Part shown: positions 41,355 to 51,485 of the stretch, one piece after another
How positions within the stretch are numbered: the first letter of the stretch is position 1
Layout of the letters: each line of letters opens with the position of its first letter
Origin: Arthonia radiata
Taxonomy: Eukaryota > Ascomycota > Arthoniomycetes > Arthoniales > Arthoniaceae
Direction of reading: 5' to 3'
NCBI GenBank assembly: GCA_002989075.1
Contig: PSQN01000013.1
Coordinates: 1,398,379-1,462,378 of the forward strand
Length of the DNA stretch: 64,000 bases
Position numbers and translations under genes: made by a program
The notes under the pieces: generated by a model
The model's database searches: none
The model's input: the letters and a program-made list of their open reading frames with translations, nothing else
What the model was told of the DNA's origin: nothing

Positions 41355-43221
41355 GGCTACCTTATAAGAGACGGAGGAGATCACACTAACAAGCGGCTCG
41401 TAAGTCGTCGTTTCTTTATCGACTCAGAGTCCAACAGCATGGAACGTACTGGAAGTGTGACGCAATAATGAGTGGAGCGCATACAGAACTCAGACCCCCG
41501 TCTGGGAAACAAACCCAGCGCCCCCCGGTTCGACGAGGAACAATTGCACGATCTTTCTCTCCGCTGCGCTGCCAGGCAAAGGCCAAAGAGACTGCAGCCT
41601 CTCGAACGACTCACATATTGATCCATGATGGCCTCTCTGGTGTCCTTACGGACCTTTTTCGCGAGATAAGATACTCGACCGCTTTCCTCAACTCGTCTTG
41701 ATGACAGTTCTTGCTTTGAATTGCGTTGCGCGGCATATGCGTCTATTTCGCGCAACGCCTCCTTGGAGCAATGCAACAAAGAGCCGTGCGTAATACAAGC
41801 ACAACTGCTAAGGCTCATGCAAGGTGATAACCCAGACAGAACGAGTTGTACCATTGCTGAGTAAGAGTGGCTTGCCCCCTTGCGAAAGTGTGCTGCGTAT
41901 CTGCTGCGTCTGCGCAAGGCATTCTAATCCTCACCCCTAGGTCACTACAAGGTCGTCGTGCTGCATCATGGCTGACTCCACCATCTCTATCTTGGCGGCT
42001 GCTGTCCAGGGTAGGTATATTATGCGACAAAAACAAAAGTCACGCATGCGAGTAGAGGTGGCAACACAGAAAAGGTGAGCTAAGCCTTTCCCTCAGATCT
42101 GCAGTACGCTCGCGAGCTCAGCTACACCAGCGGATAGTCTAGCGGTTTGCAGGTCAGGCCTCCGCTTATACATTCCCCCCAATTTCCATGACGGTGGATA
42201 TGACTGAAGACCGAGGCGGATCTCATCTATACACTCTACGTGCCGCCAGCAACGCCAATGTCGAGCAATTGTCTCTTTCTAACCGCCGTTGTGGGCACAT
42301 GTGCTCGCAAGGGACGTTTGCGGCTTTCGTGGGGTTGAAATCTCAAAATGAGAAAGCTGGAGCCCCTTGGTGCGCGTGAGGTATCCTAGGATGCGTGCGT
42401 ATATTACTCTCTGAAGACGTAGACTAATTTCGCGCTACATTCGCAAAGACCCACTATCAGCTCGTGCAAAGCGCCGTAGCCTGCCCTGAATGTTGAACGC
42501 ATTCGACAGTACAGTAGACTATTGAAAGGCTTCCGAGACTTTAGCACATTATTGTTCGATCTTCCAATGCCGCACGCCCGGCGCTTCGAGAAGGAAGACG
42601 CGATGGCACGAAACGGTGTGCCGCTGCGCAGAAGTGGACATAGCTCGATAATGCTGCAATAACGACGATAATTGGAGCAGTCTGAAATAGCTGTTCGCAG
42701 AGGGAGATCTGGGGAGAAGTGAGGGAGGTTTTGCGATCTATTGGTGAGCTGTAAGCGCCGAGGTTGAAGGGCTGTGGAGTGGCGAGCACTGATTGGGCGA
42801 CCGTCCTCATTTCCCTGACCGCGCTTGTCCCAAAGCAGTACGCGCGCAGTACTTGCCGACTGCAGTCACTCCCAGCCTCGAGGACGACCTCTGCTGCCCC
42901 TCTTCTGCACGCTGCAATTCGAGCACGCCGGCGCTTACGACTTTCAACGCTTTAAGGATGTCGTCTGTGCCGAACATGAGGCACCCACGTCTCCCGTCTC
43001 CGTTCCTGCTCTTGCTCTGTATTGTATTCTTGTCCAGTTCGACACTCGTTGATCGAGGTCGCTGTTTACTCCATCCGTTGACCGGATCTATACGCAGTTT
43101 AATATAATTTACACATCCACAGGTGGTTAGGATTGTCGGATAGCATAGCATTTGTCCATTGTAATACCCCTCTAGCATCAAAAGTTCTGTTCCGTTTGAA
43201 CATATTTGATACTCCATTGCC
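41355..43221. other. Gene-poor stretch, 1.9 kb
   Basis: Short frames only. A minus-strand frame at 42807-43223 contains a somewhat protein-like run (MFGTDDILKALKVVSAGVL) but splice partners were not found. A tRNA-like A-box near 42136 has no B-box partner. Confidence 0.35.
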
Positions 43222-46068
43222 ATGGATTCCGGAACGACAGTTCAGCAGCAGCAATATACGCGGCAGGCCCGCAGTCCACCAACATTACGACAGTTTATGC
43301 AGAGCAAAATGGCAAGACCGAGATCATTTGCCATGTCACAAGAGAGGCGTCCTCGCTACGATCATAGACTTCGGCCAGCACGCGGCGCAGCATCGAGGTC
43401 TCCCTCACCTGCCTCTTCTGCAGCCTCCACTGAAGCGTCGAGTTCAAATTCGGGGCGAGAAAGTGACAGCTCATGCACAACAGACTTCGACGACTTGTAT
43501 GATGTGTCAGACGACGACTCTGCCGTAGTGCCCATCAAATGCTCCAATTCGATCAAGGCACTATTATCGAAGAACGACTTACGGCGCGAGAGTCTACCGT
43601 CACTGGTCATACCGTCGCCGGGTCAGTGGCCTACAATCACGAAGCTACAGTCAGCAAAAGGGGAGGACATTCCACCCGTACCAGCCACATTTCCTTTGTC
43701 GCCAGCAGCGCTCGAGAGGCTAGCTACCCAGGGCTTGCGGGTACCTGGTGTCGGATCTACGCCATCACTGGATGGTGGCAGCTCCGCATCTGACGAGCCA
43801 GCGAGCATCTCGCCTTCCACGCCAGACCTGCAAGCCAGAAATCAAGAGATGGATTGGGACCCGCCGATACAGCTCACACAGCAAGCCATGGACACGCTCC
43901 AACATTTGTCACCTGACTTCGTGGAAGGTGAGCAAGGTACCATCATATCAGCAGTAGACGGTGATCCAAACGAAATGAAAGAATGTGGCCTCAACATCAG
44001 CTTTATGGCTCCGCCTCCGCGGCCAGGACATGCAAAGCCACCCAGACTTGCGATCGACTTGCCACCTTCTGAGCCAATATCGGCGATTAGTGTGCCTTCC
44101 CCTGGAGGCTTCTTCGATAGCCTCGACAACGCCAGCAAACGCACGTGGTCATGGGCGAAGGCTCCAAACCAGCAGCCGTCGACAACGACGGCGGAATGCT
44201 TTTATGATGTTCCCTGGGACCACCATATCTCTCAGGTACAAGAGCGCATAGTAGAGATCAAGGAAGAAGAGGAAGGCTCGGAGGGCCCACCCACGGCAAG
44301 ACAAGAACAATTCACTGGCCAGCGCAGCGAAGAGCAGCAAGGTCCTCACGAAATGGTCATCCGACCGAACCGTTGCTATGATTACGACGAGGAGTACGAG
44401 AAGAAGCTCCATGCTACTGCCACCTCAAATGCGAGCCGCACCAGCATGTGGCTGAATGCTCAAGAGCAGTATCTTTCCGCGCTCAAGGGCTCCAACCCTG
44501 TCAACGCAACTGTGACCGACAACGCACGTGACCCAATGAGTCCCACAGATTCCTCAGCGAACGACTCCACGTTCAGCCCGAAGAAAGCCGTTCGCTTCGT
44601 CGAGCCCGTCAAGCCAAAGACACCGCTGACCGCCTTGCGCATCCCACTGACGGTACCCGGGGCAAGTGATCCGCTCTTCTACCATGCCTTCCAGCATCTT
44701 TACACTCATGCCCGTCGCATGGACCCGCATACTATGCGCCATCTTCGCGCCGATGCCGTTCACGCTCAGCGGCTGCATCTTCCTACTGTGCATCGCGCCC
44801 AACTGCTCGGTCAATACTCCATCCCCGCGCCAGCTCGCCCAGATAAAGAATTCTTCCACCTCCCTAACGCACCGAACGACCCAGCTGTACAAAAGCACCG
44901 CGAAGAAGTCGCGCGCGTCGATCGCGAACGGAAAGCTCTTCAACAAGTCAGCCTCGCAGTCTGGCACCTCGAAGCCTGCAAGTTCATGTCCGGCGGCTCG
45001 CTGCTCTCACGCTCCGCGAGCAAGCAACTCGACGCAGCCAGAGCCGCTGGTCGCACCCCACGCGTCCTTGATCTCGGAGGCCTGCCGACGGCCGACTGGG
45101 GCTGGGCTGTAGCGCTCGAGCACCGTGATTTGCGCGTCTACACTGCCGTCGTATCGCCGCATCCTGATCCCGCTGAGAACGTCATCGAAGGCGAGGAAGA
45201 CGATGGAAGCACTCACTGGAGCACGCACCGCACGCCCTCCAATCACCGCGTGCTCACCATCTCCAAACCCTACCGCCTTCCGTTCCCCAGTGGCTCTTTC
45301 GATGTCGTCTCAGCCCGTACGCTCGCAACGCTCTGCCGCACCGTCAGACCCAAGAGCCCCACGTCACCAACTGACTACAACGCGACCAAGAGTCCACTAG
45401 ATGACTTTGAATTCCCATTCTCAGCTGACTTCGGCGTGAAATCAGAGAACCTCGGCGCGCTCCCAGAGCGCCAGGGCGTGGAGAAGTACAGCGATGAGTT
45501 CGTGGCGACACTCGCAGAGATCAGAAGGGTGTTGGCGCCTGGAGGCGTGCTGTGTTACGAGTACCTGGACGCTGAGGTCGTACCGTCTGTGTGCGCCCCA
45601 CCAGCGGGTCGGAAAGACTCAGGTGTCGACGTCCCAGCGGCTGATATGAACGATATCACACGTCAGTTCAAGGGTAAAGGCAAGGCCCAACCCAACGACA
45701 AAGCCACCGAAAAGAGCCTGCACGCCAGATCCGTGGAAATCGCCGTGAGCATGCGGCAAGCGCAGTATGATCCGAACGCTGCGCATCGCTCAATCTCGCG
45801 ATTGCTGGAGGCAGGATTCAAGAGAGGCGGTATCAAGGAGACGACCGTGGAGTTGCCGGTTGGAGGGCCAGAGGAGGGCGTTGGGGCTGTGAGTGAGGTT
45901 GTCGGGGGTTTGAAGTGGGAGCGGTGGATCTTGGGGGCTCTGGGGGAGGAGGGGTTGAGGGGTGTGGCGGAGGCAATGGAGGAGGCGAGGAGGTGTGCGG
46001 GTGGGAAGGGTAAGGGCGAGGGTGTGTGGAGTTGGAGGGAGAGAAAGGGGTTGGTTGTTAATTTGTAG
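43222..46068 (+). CDS. Large protein with class I methyltransferase domain (948 aa)
   Basis: Single exon. The first 500 or so residues are Ser/Pro-rich and low-complexity. The region 505-600 is helical with many Arg and His (FYHAFQHLYTHARRMDPHTM). From about 614 comes an AdoMet-binding Rossmann-type domain: RVLDLGGLPTADWGWAVALE (motif I region), YTAVVSPH, then LPFPSGSFDVVSARTLATL (motif for class I enzymes of the methyltransf_11 group) and EIRRVLAPGGVLCYEYLDAE near 766-785. A Gly-rich helix at the end (WERWILGALGEEGLRG) closes it. Related large methyltransferase proteins with disordered N-termini occur in other Dothideomycetes, from general knowledge. The substrate is unknown. Motif I lacks the canonical GxGxG, reading DLGGLPTA, so activity is not assured. 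Confidence 0.75.
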   Translation: MDSGTTVQQQQYTRQARSPPTLRQFMQSKMARPRSFAMSQERRPRYDHRLRPARGAASRSPSPASSAASTEASSSNSGRESDSSCTTDFDDLYDVSDDDSAVVPIKCSNSIKALLSKNDLRRESLPSLVIPSPGQWPTITKLQSAKGEDIPPVPATFPLSPAALERLATQGLRVPGVGSTPSLDGGSSASDEPASISPSTPDLQARNQEMDWDPPIQLTQQAMDTLQHLSPDFVEGEQGTIISAVDGDPNEMKECGLNISFMAPPPRPGHAKPPRLAIDLPPSEPISAISVPSPGGFFDSLDNASKRTWSWAKAPNQQPSTTTAECFYDVPWDHHISQVQERIVEIKEEEEGSEGPPTARQEQFTGQRSEEQQGPHEMVIRPNRCYDYDEEYEKKLHATATSNASRTSMWLNAQEQYLSALKGSNPVNATVTDNARDPMSPTDSSANDSTFSPKKAVRFVEPVKPKTPLTALRIPLTVPGASDPLFYHAFQHLYTHARRMDPHTMRHLRADAVHAQRLHLPTVHRAQLLGQYSIPAPARPDKEFFHLPNAPNDPAVQKHREEVARVDRERKALQQVSLAVWHLEACKFMSGGSLLSRSASKQLDAARAAGRTPRVLDLGGLPTADWGWAVALEHRDLRVYTAVVSPHPDPAENVIEGEEDDGSTHWSTHRTPSNHRVLTISKPYRLPFPSGSFDVVSARTLATLCRTVRPKSPTSPTDYNATKSPLDDFEFPFSADFGVKSENLGALPERQGVEKYSDEFVATLAEIRRVLAPGGVLCYEYLDAEVVPSVCAPPAGRKDSGVDVPAADMNDITRQFKGKGKAQPNDKATEKSLHARSVEIAVSMRQAQYDPNAAHRSISRLLEAGFKRGGIKETTVELPVGGPEEGVGAVSEVVGGLKWERWILGALGEEGLRGVAEAMEEARRCAGGKGKGEGVWSWRERKGLVVNL

Positions 46069-46832
46069 GATTTGGTATACTGGTAGGGGTTGGTGTGGGT
46101 GATGGGAGAGGGGAGGGAAAGTTTGGGAAGGCGGAGGATTTCATAGATACCCAATTTGAACATTCACTCCTTTAACTTGTAGGCTGTGTATCTGCTCAGT
46201 GTTTCGCCGACGATGTGTGAACGCTTAGAGCCAGCGGAGGCACCTATAACGCTTTCTCGCGTTCTATGACTAACTGTATACTAGTAAAGGTCTGGCTCGT
46301 GGCGGTGATGCAAACAAAAGCTAAATGAAGCAGTGGTAAGAGATAAGGAGGTTGCAGGAGAGGTAGAAGCCCGGATGTTGAAGACAAACAAAAGCTGAGA
46401 TTGAGCGCTGCTGAGAGAGACCGGTGCTAACCGTGAGCGGTGCTAAGAGTGAGCGGTGCCGAGAATGAGCGGTGCCGAGAATAAGCGGTACCAAGAGTGT
46501 AACGCTAGATTATTGCATCTAATCTAGGGACTACCAAGCTGCAAGAACTTCGTGCAACGGCCATGTATGATGGCTTGCGCAATTGTCTGATACGATCCAA
46601 GGCCCAGAAAGGAAAAACTGATCACGGCGTTCGCAGGCTTCAAATTGATTGTGATGTACAATCGACATTTTTCCTACTACTAAGTCGCGACTGAGCCGGA
46701 CGAAGAAAGCGTAGTAGCATAACGTAAGATCATTCGAGCTTTTCTCCCGCGCGAGAAGTGTCGTCCTTCAAGTTCTCTCCAGTTCCAGGGAAGGTACCTA
46801 TCCGCCCCTAGATGCTCTTACTGCCCTTATGT
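46069..46832. other. Intergenic with 16-bp tandem repeat
   Basis: 3' flanks of the methyltransferase gene and of F-box-like copy 1, which converge. The repeat at 46403-46498 is annotated separately. Confidence 0.45.
46403..46498 (+). repeat. 16-bp tandem repeat, 6 copies
   Basis: Consensus GAGCGGTGCTAAGAGT. Six contiguous 16-bp units start at 46403, 46419, 46435, 46451, 46467 and 46483; the third to fifth are the closest to each other (units 4 and 5 identical), the outer ones are more diverged. Confidence 0.85.
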
Positions 46833-47564
46833 CTATATGACGACCGACTCGCGTTGCTGGGTCCTTAAGCGCTCCCTGATCGCCTGCTGGTGCTCCAGCA
46901 TATGCTTCAACTCGTCCTCAAGATGAGTACTTAGGTCTGGTCTGATAGTGTCGCTGTCTGCGTTGGACTGGCAATCTTCGTTAGCGTGACAGTGTTTGTC
47001 GATTCGGTGTTTTCCGTCAACTCGATCGCTGCGATTGGTCTGGCTGGATTTATGAATCTGGCGAGTGCTACTGCCGCACGGGCATGAGCCACCCTGAACC
47101 CAGCTTTGATCAATGCGTGCAAACGCATGTAACGGATGTCGCAGCTCTTCGACTACAGTCTCCACGCCGTACAGGTGTCCCCAGATGCACCATTCGTCAC
47201 CAAGTTTTCCAGGCGTTTCGCAGCTGCAATCGCAAGCATGGTCGTCCGTCTGAATATTGCTCTCCTCGAGGCGTGTTTGATCGTATTTGACCTTGATGAA
47301 ATGGCGAACCTGCAGGGACCAGGCCCGAGAAACCCATGACAATCTGATAATCTGACTCGGGAATGTCAACTGCGAAAGTAGAAGATCGAGGACGGGCGGC
47401 TGTGGACGGAAAATAATGGTTTGAGCAGCTACGTGAATGACATTGACTCGCCAGTCGTGGTAGATCATGTCGATATGGTCGGAGAGTATTTGCTGTACGA
47501 TCTCCGGCGGCAGAATTGGTAGTTTGGGAGAGCTGGGCGTTTTGGTTGACTCCACGTTCGCCAT
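46833..47564 (-). CDS. F-box-like tandem family, copy 1 (243 aa)
   Basis: Start taken at the ATG at 47564 (MANVESTKTPSSPKLPIL); an upstream in-frame ATG at 47597 would add 11 residues. The N-terminal helix LPILPPEIVQQILSDHIDMI resembles the first helix of F-box or F-box-like domains (LPxEIxxxIL). Next come FPSQIIRLSWVSRAWSLQVRHF, then a Cys motif CDCSCETPGKLGDEWC, matching copy 2 (CDEDCYEPGEMVAEWC). The C-terminal part has more Cys and His and a final coiled-coil-like helix. F-box proteins link substrates to SCF ubiquitin ligases; the match here is by one helix only, so function is inference. The relationship with copy 2 is clear. Confidence 0.7.
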   Translation of the reverse strand: MANVESTKTPSSPKLPILPPEIVQQILSDHIDMIYHDWRVNVIHVAAQTIIFRPQPPVLDLLLSQLTFPSQIIRLSWVSRAWSLQVRHFIKVKYDQTRLEESNIQTDDHACDCSCETPGKLGDEWCIWGHLYGVETVVEELRHPLHAFARIDQSWVQGGSCPCGSSTRQIHKSSQTNRSDRVDGKHRIDKHCHANEDCQSNADSDTIRPDLSTHLEDELKHMLEHQQAIRERLRTQQRESVVI

Positions 47565-47881
47565 GCTGGCGCAATGACGCGCTGGCGTCCTTGACAACTT
47601 GAGGAGTGTGTTGTGGAGGCGAAAGAGAGATGCTTGGTGCTTGCATGCTGAAGTTGCTTTGACTCAGGTGCAGGTCACGTCAACGTGAAGTAGTCGTTGC
47701 TGCCTAATGTTTGTGTCACGTGCTGGTAGGAGGATTCTGTATCAGGTATGTCGATGCGGATGTCGCATAATTGCGTGAAGCCAAGTATCCTGCCTGATTA
47801 CAGCAGGCCTCGCTTCGATTTCATTTACGAGTAGGAAGTTGGCATGGCTATCAACGTGCAAGTCAAGCCCGCTTCAGCGCA

Positions 47882-48730
47882 CTATGCAAAGTGTCCGCTG
47901 CACCAACTGCGATGGTTCACGGTGTTTATCGGATGACGCAGCTGCCGACTTCCTATTGAGGACCAGGAGGCGCAAGTGACTCTTCTACGTGTCGCTTTGA
48001 GTCGATCTATGTGGCTCCGTGACTCTAGCTTGGAGCTTTGCACCTCCTGCGCGTCCGAATGTACAGTGTTTTCCTCGGCAGCTTCCATTTCCGAAAGCGC
48101 CAGCGGGTTTGCAGACGTTTCCGCTGATACAAATTGCAGCTTCGGCAGTCCCACGCCAGGGGCGCCTAATAAGTCTTTTCGAGGCTGGCAGTGATCGGTC
48201 GTAAGTGCGTGAACAGTCCCCAAAATTGCTTTGCCATCATCGAGTGAGATGACCCCACTCATACGCTCAACATATGCTTTCAAGCTCTCGAGCTCGTCCT
48301 TGATGATTCTTAGCGCATATTCATCCGCCGAGGGACACCACTCTGCCACCATTTCGCCCGGTTCGTAGCAGTCTTCATCGCAGCGAATCCTCTCGTGCCA
48401 AATCACAGCGGAAGCTGCGCGGTGGCTGGCGAGTATTTCTTCGTATTTTGTGGAGACGAATCGGGATACCTGAGCGTGCCATTCTCTGGTGGTGCTGATG
48501 AGTGCTGCGATCTGCTGAGGGAAGCGCGCAGCAGATGCAATCAGTGCGTGGTCACGTTCAGGTCCGCCTTGATCACCAATTGTGGATTGTGCGGCCTCGT
48601 AGGTGACGTTCCTCCGGTACGGCTTGAAGATCGCATGCAGGTGATCGTCTAGTATTTGCTGTATGATTTCTGCTGGTAGTATCGGGGTTTTGGGAACGGC
48701 CGGCTCCACGTTCATCTGGACGGTGGACAT
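47882..48730 (-). CDS. F-box-like tandem family, copy 2 (282 aa)
   Basis: Start ATG at 48730 (MSTVQMNVEPAVPKTPIL); the frame is open 43 codons upstream but that leader has no similarity. Shared parts with copy 1: PILPAEIIQQILDDHLHAIF, then RFPQQIAALISTTREWHAQV and RFVSTKYEEIL, and the CDEDCYEPGEMVAEWC motif followed by a helix (IIKDELESLKAYVERM). The C-terminal 120 residues have no counterpart in copy 1 and are hydrophilic. Copies 1 and 2 are separated by about 320 bp and are transcribed the same way. Confidence 0.7.
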   Translation of the reverse strand: MSTVQMNVEPAVPKTPILPAEIIQQILDDHLHAIFKPYRRNVTYEAAQSTIGDQGGPERDHALIASAARFPQQIAALISTTREWHAQVSRFVSTKYEEILASHRAASAVIWHERIRCDEDCYEPGEMVAEWCPSADEYALRIIKDELESLKAYVERMSGVISLDDGKAILGTVHALTTDHCQPRKDLLGAPGVGLPKLQFVSAETSANPLALSEMEAAEENTVHSDAQEVQSSKLESRSHIDRLKATRRRVTCASWSSIGSRQLRHPINTVNHRSWCSGHFA

Positions 48731-48997
48731 ATTGAGAAATTTACGCGATCCGGGCTTTGAATGTCTGATGCTAGTTTTGAGCCTTCGAAGCTTTATCAAT
48801 ACCTTCGGTGTGGAGTTTTGTGCTCTGACACACTGCTCGACCTCGTAAGTATGAAGCAACGTTTACCCACAATGACGGGTGGACGAAAGTTGACGTGCGA
48901 CTTGTCCCGACACAGAAGATCCTTTCCAACTGGACACTGTTCTCAGTCGTCAAGATTCATGAACGTCAGAGTCGGACTTCTGAGTATCGCGACGGCG

Positions 48998-49636
48998 TCA
49001 AGGGCCAAGGGCAACCAGAGCGTTTGTCTCGAGAAACGCGACGCTTCTGCATCCTAAATCGCACACTAAGCGCGACAGACGTCCCGCCAATGCTCTCAAC
49101 CCGCACCCATAAATACGGCGTTCGCGTCTGTCGCTTATACCATCCTCCGGACGATAGAATAGTTTGTATTTTTCATTCCAGCTTTCTGACTCATCCCTTC
49201 GCTGTTGAAAGACTGCAAAATGAAACATGGGTACAAACCAGGTACGACAAATATGTGTCAGCAATCCCAATTCGTCAGGAAGTCGCTTCAGCGAAGAGAG
49301 ATGCTCAAAATCGGAGTTACGGATTCATGAATTCTTCATTACTGGGGCATTGGCTTTTGTTTCGATCTCGACCGTGCATTTGACAAGAATACTGTCAAAA
49401 AGGTCTTGCGGAATCTGATCGAGTATCACGACTGGTAGAAATGGCTGCCTCATGATTGGATTCTTTGATGGTTCATCCATCGGAGAAGCACGTGTTGCGG
49501 ATAGTTCTTTTGATACTACAGACGCTACCGAAGAGCTTTGTGAAGAGTCTGCGTTCGATATTTGGCAACAGTAGCTTCTTAAATTTGTTCGATGCCTGCG
49601 CGTTATCATATCGGTCTCTAGGAAATCGGCGCTCAT
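48998..49636 (-). pseudogene. F-box-like family, copy 4, broken by a TGA codon
   Basis: One continuous frame on the minus strand is cut by a single TGA at 49325-49327. Before it, LPVVILDQIPQDLFDSILVK matches the F-box-like helix of the family; after it, LKRLPDELGLLTHICRTW and FVPMFHFAVFQQRR match the second conserved block (copy 3: GLPSRMGNLAKVLRAWF, STYTFVNKQ). The conserved Cys motif was not found. A 39-nt in-frame intron covering the stop is possible (GTAATG donor, AG acceptor), but weak. A decaying copy is the simpler reading. The 5' end is uncertain: the first ATG is at 49636. Confidence 0.55.
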
Positions 49637-49729
49637 GCTGTCAAAGTGCCGTACTGAATCCTCAAGTCCGCACTCGACGAATTCTAATCCCGAACGTTGC
49701 GTATAGGTGCTCCAGATGCTGGCTGGTGA

Positions 49730-50179
49730 TCAGACATTGTGGCACACACATTCCCGAAAATGGTCTAGATGTAGACTCGATCTCTCCGCGGAGGCTGCAG
49801 CGAGCTGTTTGTTGACAAAAGTGTATGTTGACACAAACCATGCGCGTAATACTTTTGCCAAATTACCCATTCGAGAGGGAAGCCCATCGAAGGCTTGAAA
49901 CGTCGAGTGATCAACATCTCGGTCATCGTGTAATTTTTCAAGTGCGTGAGACTGCGAATTCCGCGGCGTCCAATCGTACTCTTCAAAGAGGATCTTAAGG
50001 TGATAACAGAGTATGCGCCCAGCGACTTTTGCTGGTAATACGACGCAGTTGACAGGTGCCCTTTTGCTCCAAATGTGACGCTGGACTTTGAATCTATGGG
50101 AGGATGCTGACGAAGTCCCGGCTCGCTGTGTATTAACGTCAAGATTCACCTGACAGTTTGAGTCATCCATCACTGACAT
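49730..50179 (-). CDS. F-box-like tandem family, copy 3 (149 aa), diverged
   Basis: Frame from the ATG at 50179 (MSVMDDSNCQVNLDVN) to 49730. It carries both family blocks in weak form: CVVLPAKVAGRILCYHLKIL aligned to the F-box-like helix, and FDGLPSRMGNLAKVLRAW followed by FVSTYTFVNKQ aligned to the second block. It lacks the Cys/PG/EWC motif and stops soon after, so it may be truncated or use another exon. Its order and strand, directly next to copies 1, 2 and 4, support common origin by tandem duplication. Function is unknown. Confidence 0.5.
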   Translation of the reverse strand: MSVMDDSNCQVNLDVNTQRAGTSSASSHRFKVQRHIWSKRAPVNCVVLPAKVAGRILCYHLKILFEEYDWTPRNSQSHALEKLHDDRDVDHSTFQAFDGLPSRMGNLAKVLRAWFVSTYTFVNKQLAAASAERSSLHLDHFRECVCHNV

Positions 50180-50453
50180 GAATCTGCACGACTCAAGATC
50201 AACGTCTAATTTACGTCAGTATGAAGTAGCAGCACCCTACAAATCCGAACAATATTCGAGCAGGCAGAAACGCATTGCACTGATGGCAGCTGCGCTGCAG
50301 CGAAGGCGAAGCTCGTTCACATGCACGGAAATGCGGAACAAAGCAAATCTGGAATACAGCCTCGACCCGCCCTCTATATTTGGGCAGCCATAGGCCGCGT
50401 TGCCATGTCATTGCATATCATACAAACTCCTTCTTGGATGCACCGCCGTTCTG
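50180..50453. other. Intergenic
   Basis: Promoter side of F-box-like copy 3 and 3' flank of the subunit e gene. Nothing recognised. Confidence 0.35.
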
Positions 50454-51055
50454 CTATGCTTTTGCTTGCTGGCTTGCCCATATCTCCGGGTCGAATTGGG
50501 GATTTTCGGGATCCGCGGCAACTGTTGCAAACATCTGTCAGCATTTGAACCACACGCATAATATGCTGCTTCGAGTAGAACCCGGCTCCTCCGCCAGGTA
50601 GATGTCTTGAATGAGGCCTTTGGAGGCTCGCTTCTCCACGCGCTGACCTCGTCAGTAGGCGGAATATTCCCCATGCAGCTTTGATAGGGACTGGTACTAC
50701 CCTATTTTTCTCAAACAGTTCTGGTATTAACCAGCCATTTGGGATCCCTGTACTCGAAGGGAGGCCGACCGGGGGACGGGCTGTGCCAACATACCATCTG
50801 CTTTCGGCGGGTTCACTTTGTTCTGCCATGCCTTTCTCGCCTGGTCTAGCTTGTGTTGCTGGTGTTCATATTCCTGCTGTTCTTGTGCTGCTTTGTCGGC
50901 AGCGTTGAAGGTTCTTTGACGTGAAAAGCCATACAAGGCTCCAAGGCCAAGGGCTGAGTATCGGAAGACCTAGGCTTTATGTAAGAAATCTCCATGTGCC
51001 AGTTTTGATATGCTCTTGTAGGTGTTGAGCGTACGTTGACTCCGACCGAGGCCAT
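50454..51055 (-). CDS. Mitochondrial ATP synthase subunit e
   Basis: Three exons: complement(join(50454..50521,50795..50969,51035..51055)), 264 nt, 87 aa. Exon 1 is 21 nt (MASVGVN), donor GTACGC, acceptor CCTAG; intron 2 is long (273 nt; GTATGT to CAACAG). The protein reads VFRYSALGLGALYGFSRQRT, a membrane helix with a GALYG (GxxxG) dimerisation motif, then a charged coiled coil (AAQEQQEYEHQQHKLDQARK) and a C-terminal DPENPQFDPEIWA, as in fungal subunit e (Atp21/Tim11). It promotes ATP synthase dimers and cristae shape. A third exon choice restores phase exactly, which supports it. It shares a 430-bp divergent promoter with the dynein gene. Confidence 0.85.
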
Positions 51056-51485
51056 ATTCTCGTACTGGGCTAGGGAGGAGGAGGTTGCGCAGAGGAAGTT
51101 GTAGAGGTCTCGCCGCAGGCGAAGGGTTCGCGAGTGTATTGTAGACTGTGCTATTGCTTGACGTGGTCTCTGAAGCTTTGCGGCTGGCGTGAAAGGTGTT
51201 TTCGCTTCCAGTGTCGTGGGAACGGATCGATGGGAGCTGTTGGAGAGAGCTTTCTCAATGCCGAGCTAGGCCCAGGGTTACGCCCTAAGCAGCCCATTTA
51301 TTGGACTTCGCGAGACAGACATGCGCGACGACGAGCGCGTACCAACCGGCTTCATTGCGTTTTCTGAAAAGGGAAAGGAAGTAGAAAGATTCGCAATGGT
51401 CTCGTTTCGATAGCAGTAAATTCAGCCCTGTTGCTTCACGCCCGCACTTTCTCTACACCCATACACTATATACACCTCCGCAGCT
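51056..51485. promoter_or_regulatory. Bidirectional promoter region
   Basis: 430 bp between start codons of ATP synthase subunit e (minus) and dynein intermediate chain (plus). No TATA box stood out. Confidence 0.4.

Noticed and set aside
42130-42166. tRNA-like A-box (TAGTCTAGCGG) with flanking GCGGA/TCCGC
   Set aside because: No B-box, no acceptor stem or anticodon arm of the right length downstream.
42807-43223. Minus-strand frame with MFGTDDILKALKVVSAGVL
   Set aside because: Partly protein-like, but the rest is not, and no plausible splice sites link it to other exons.
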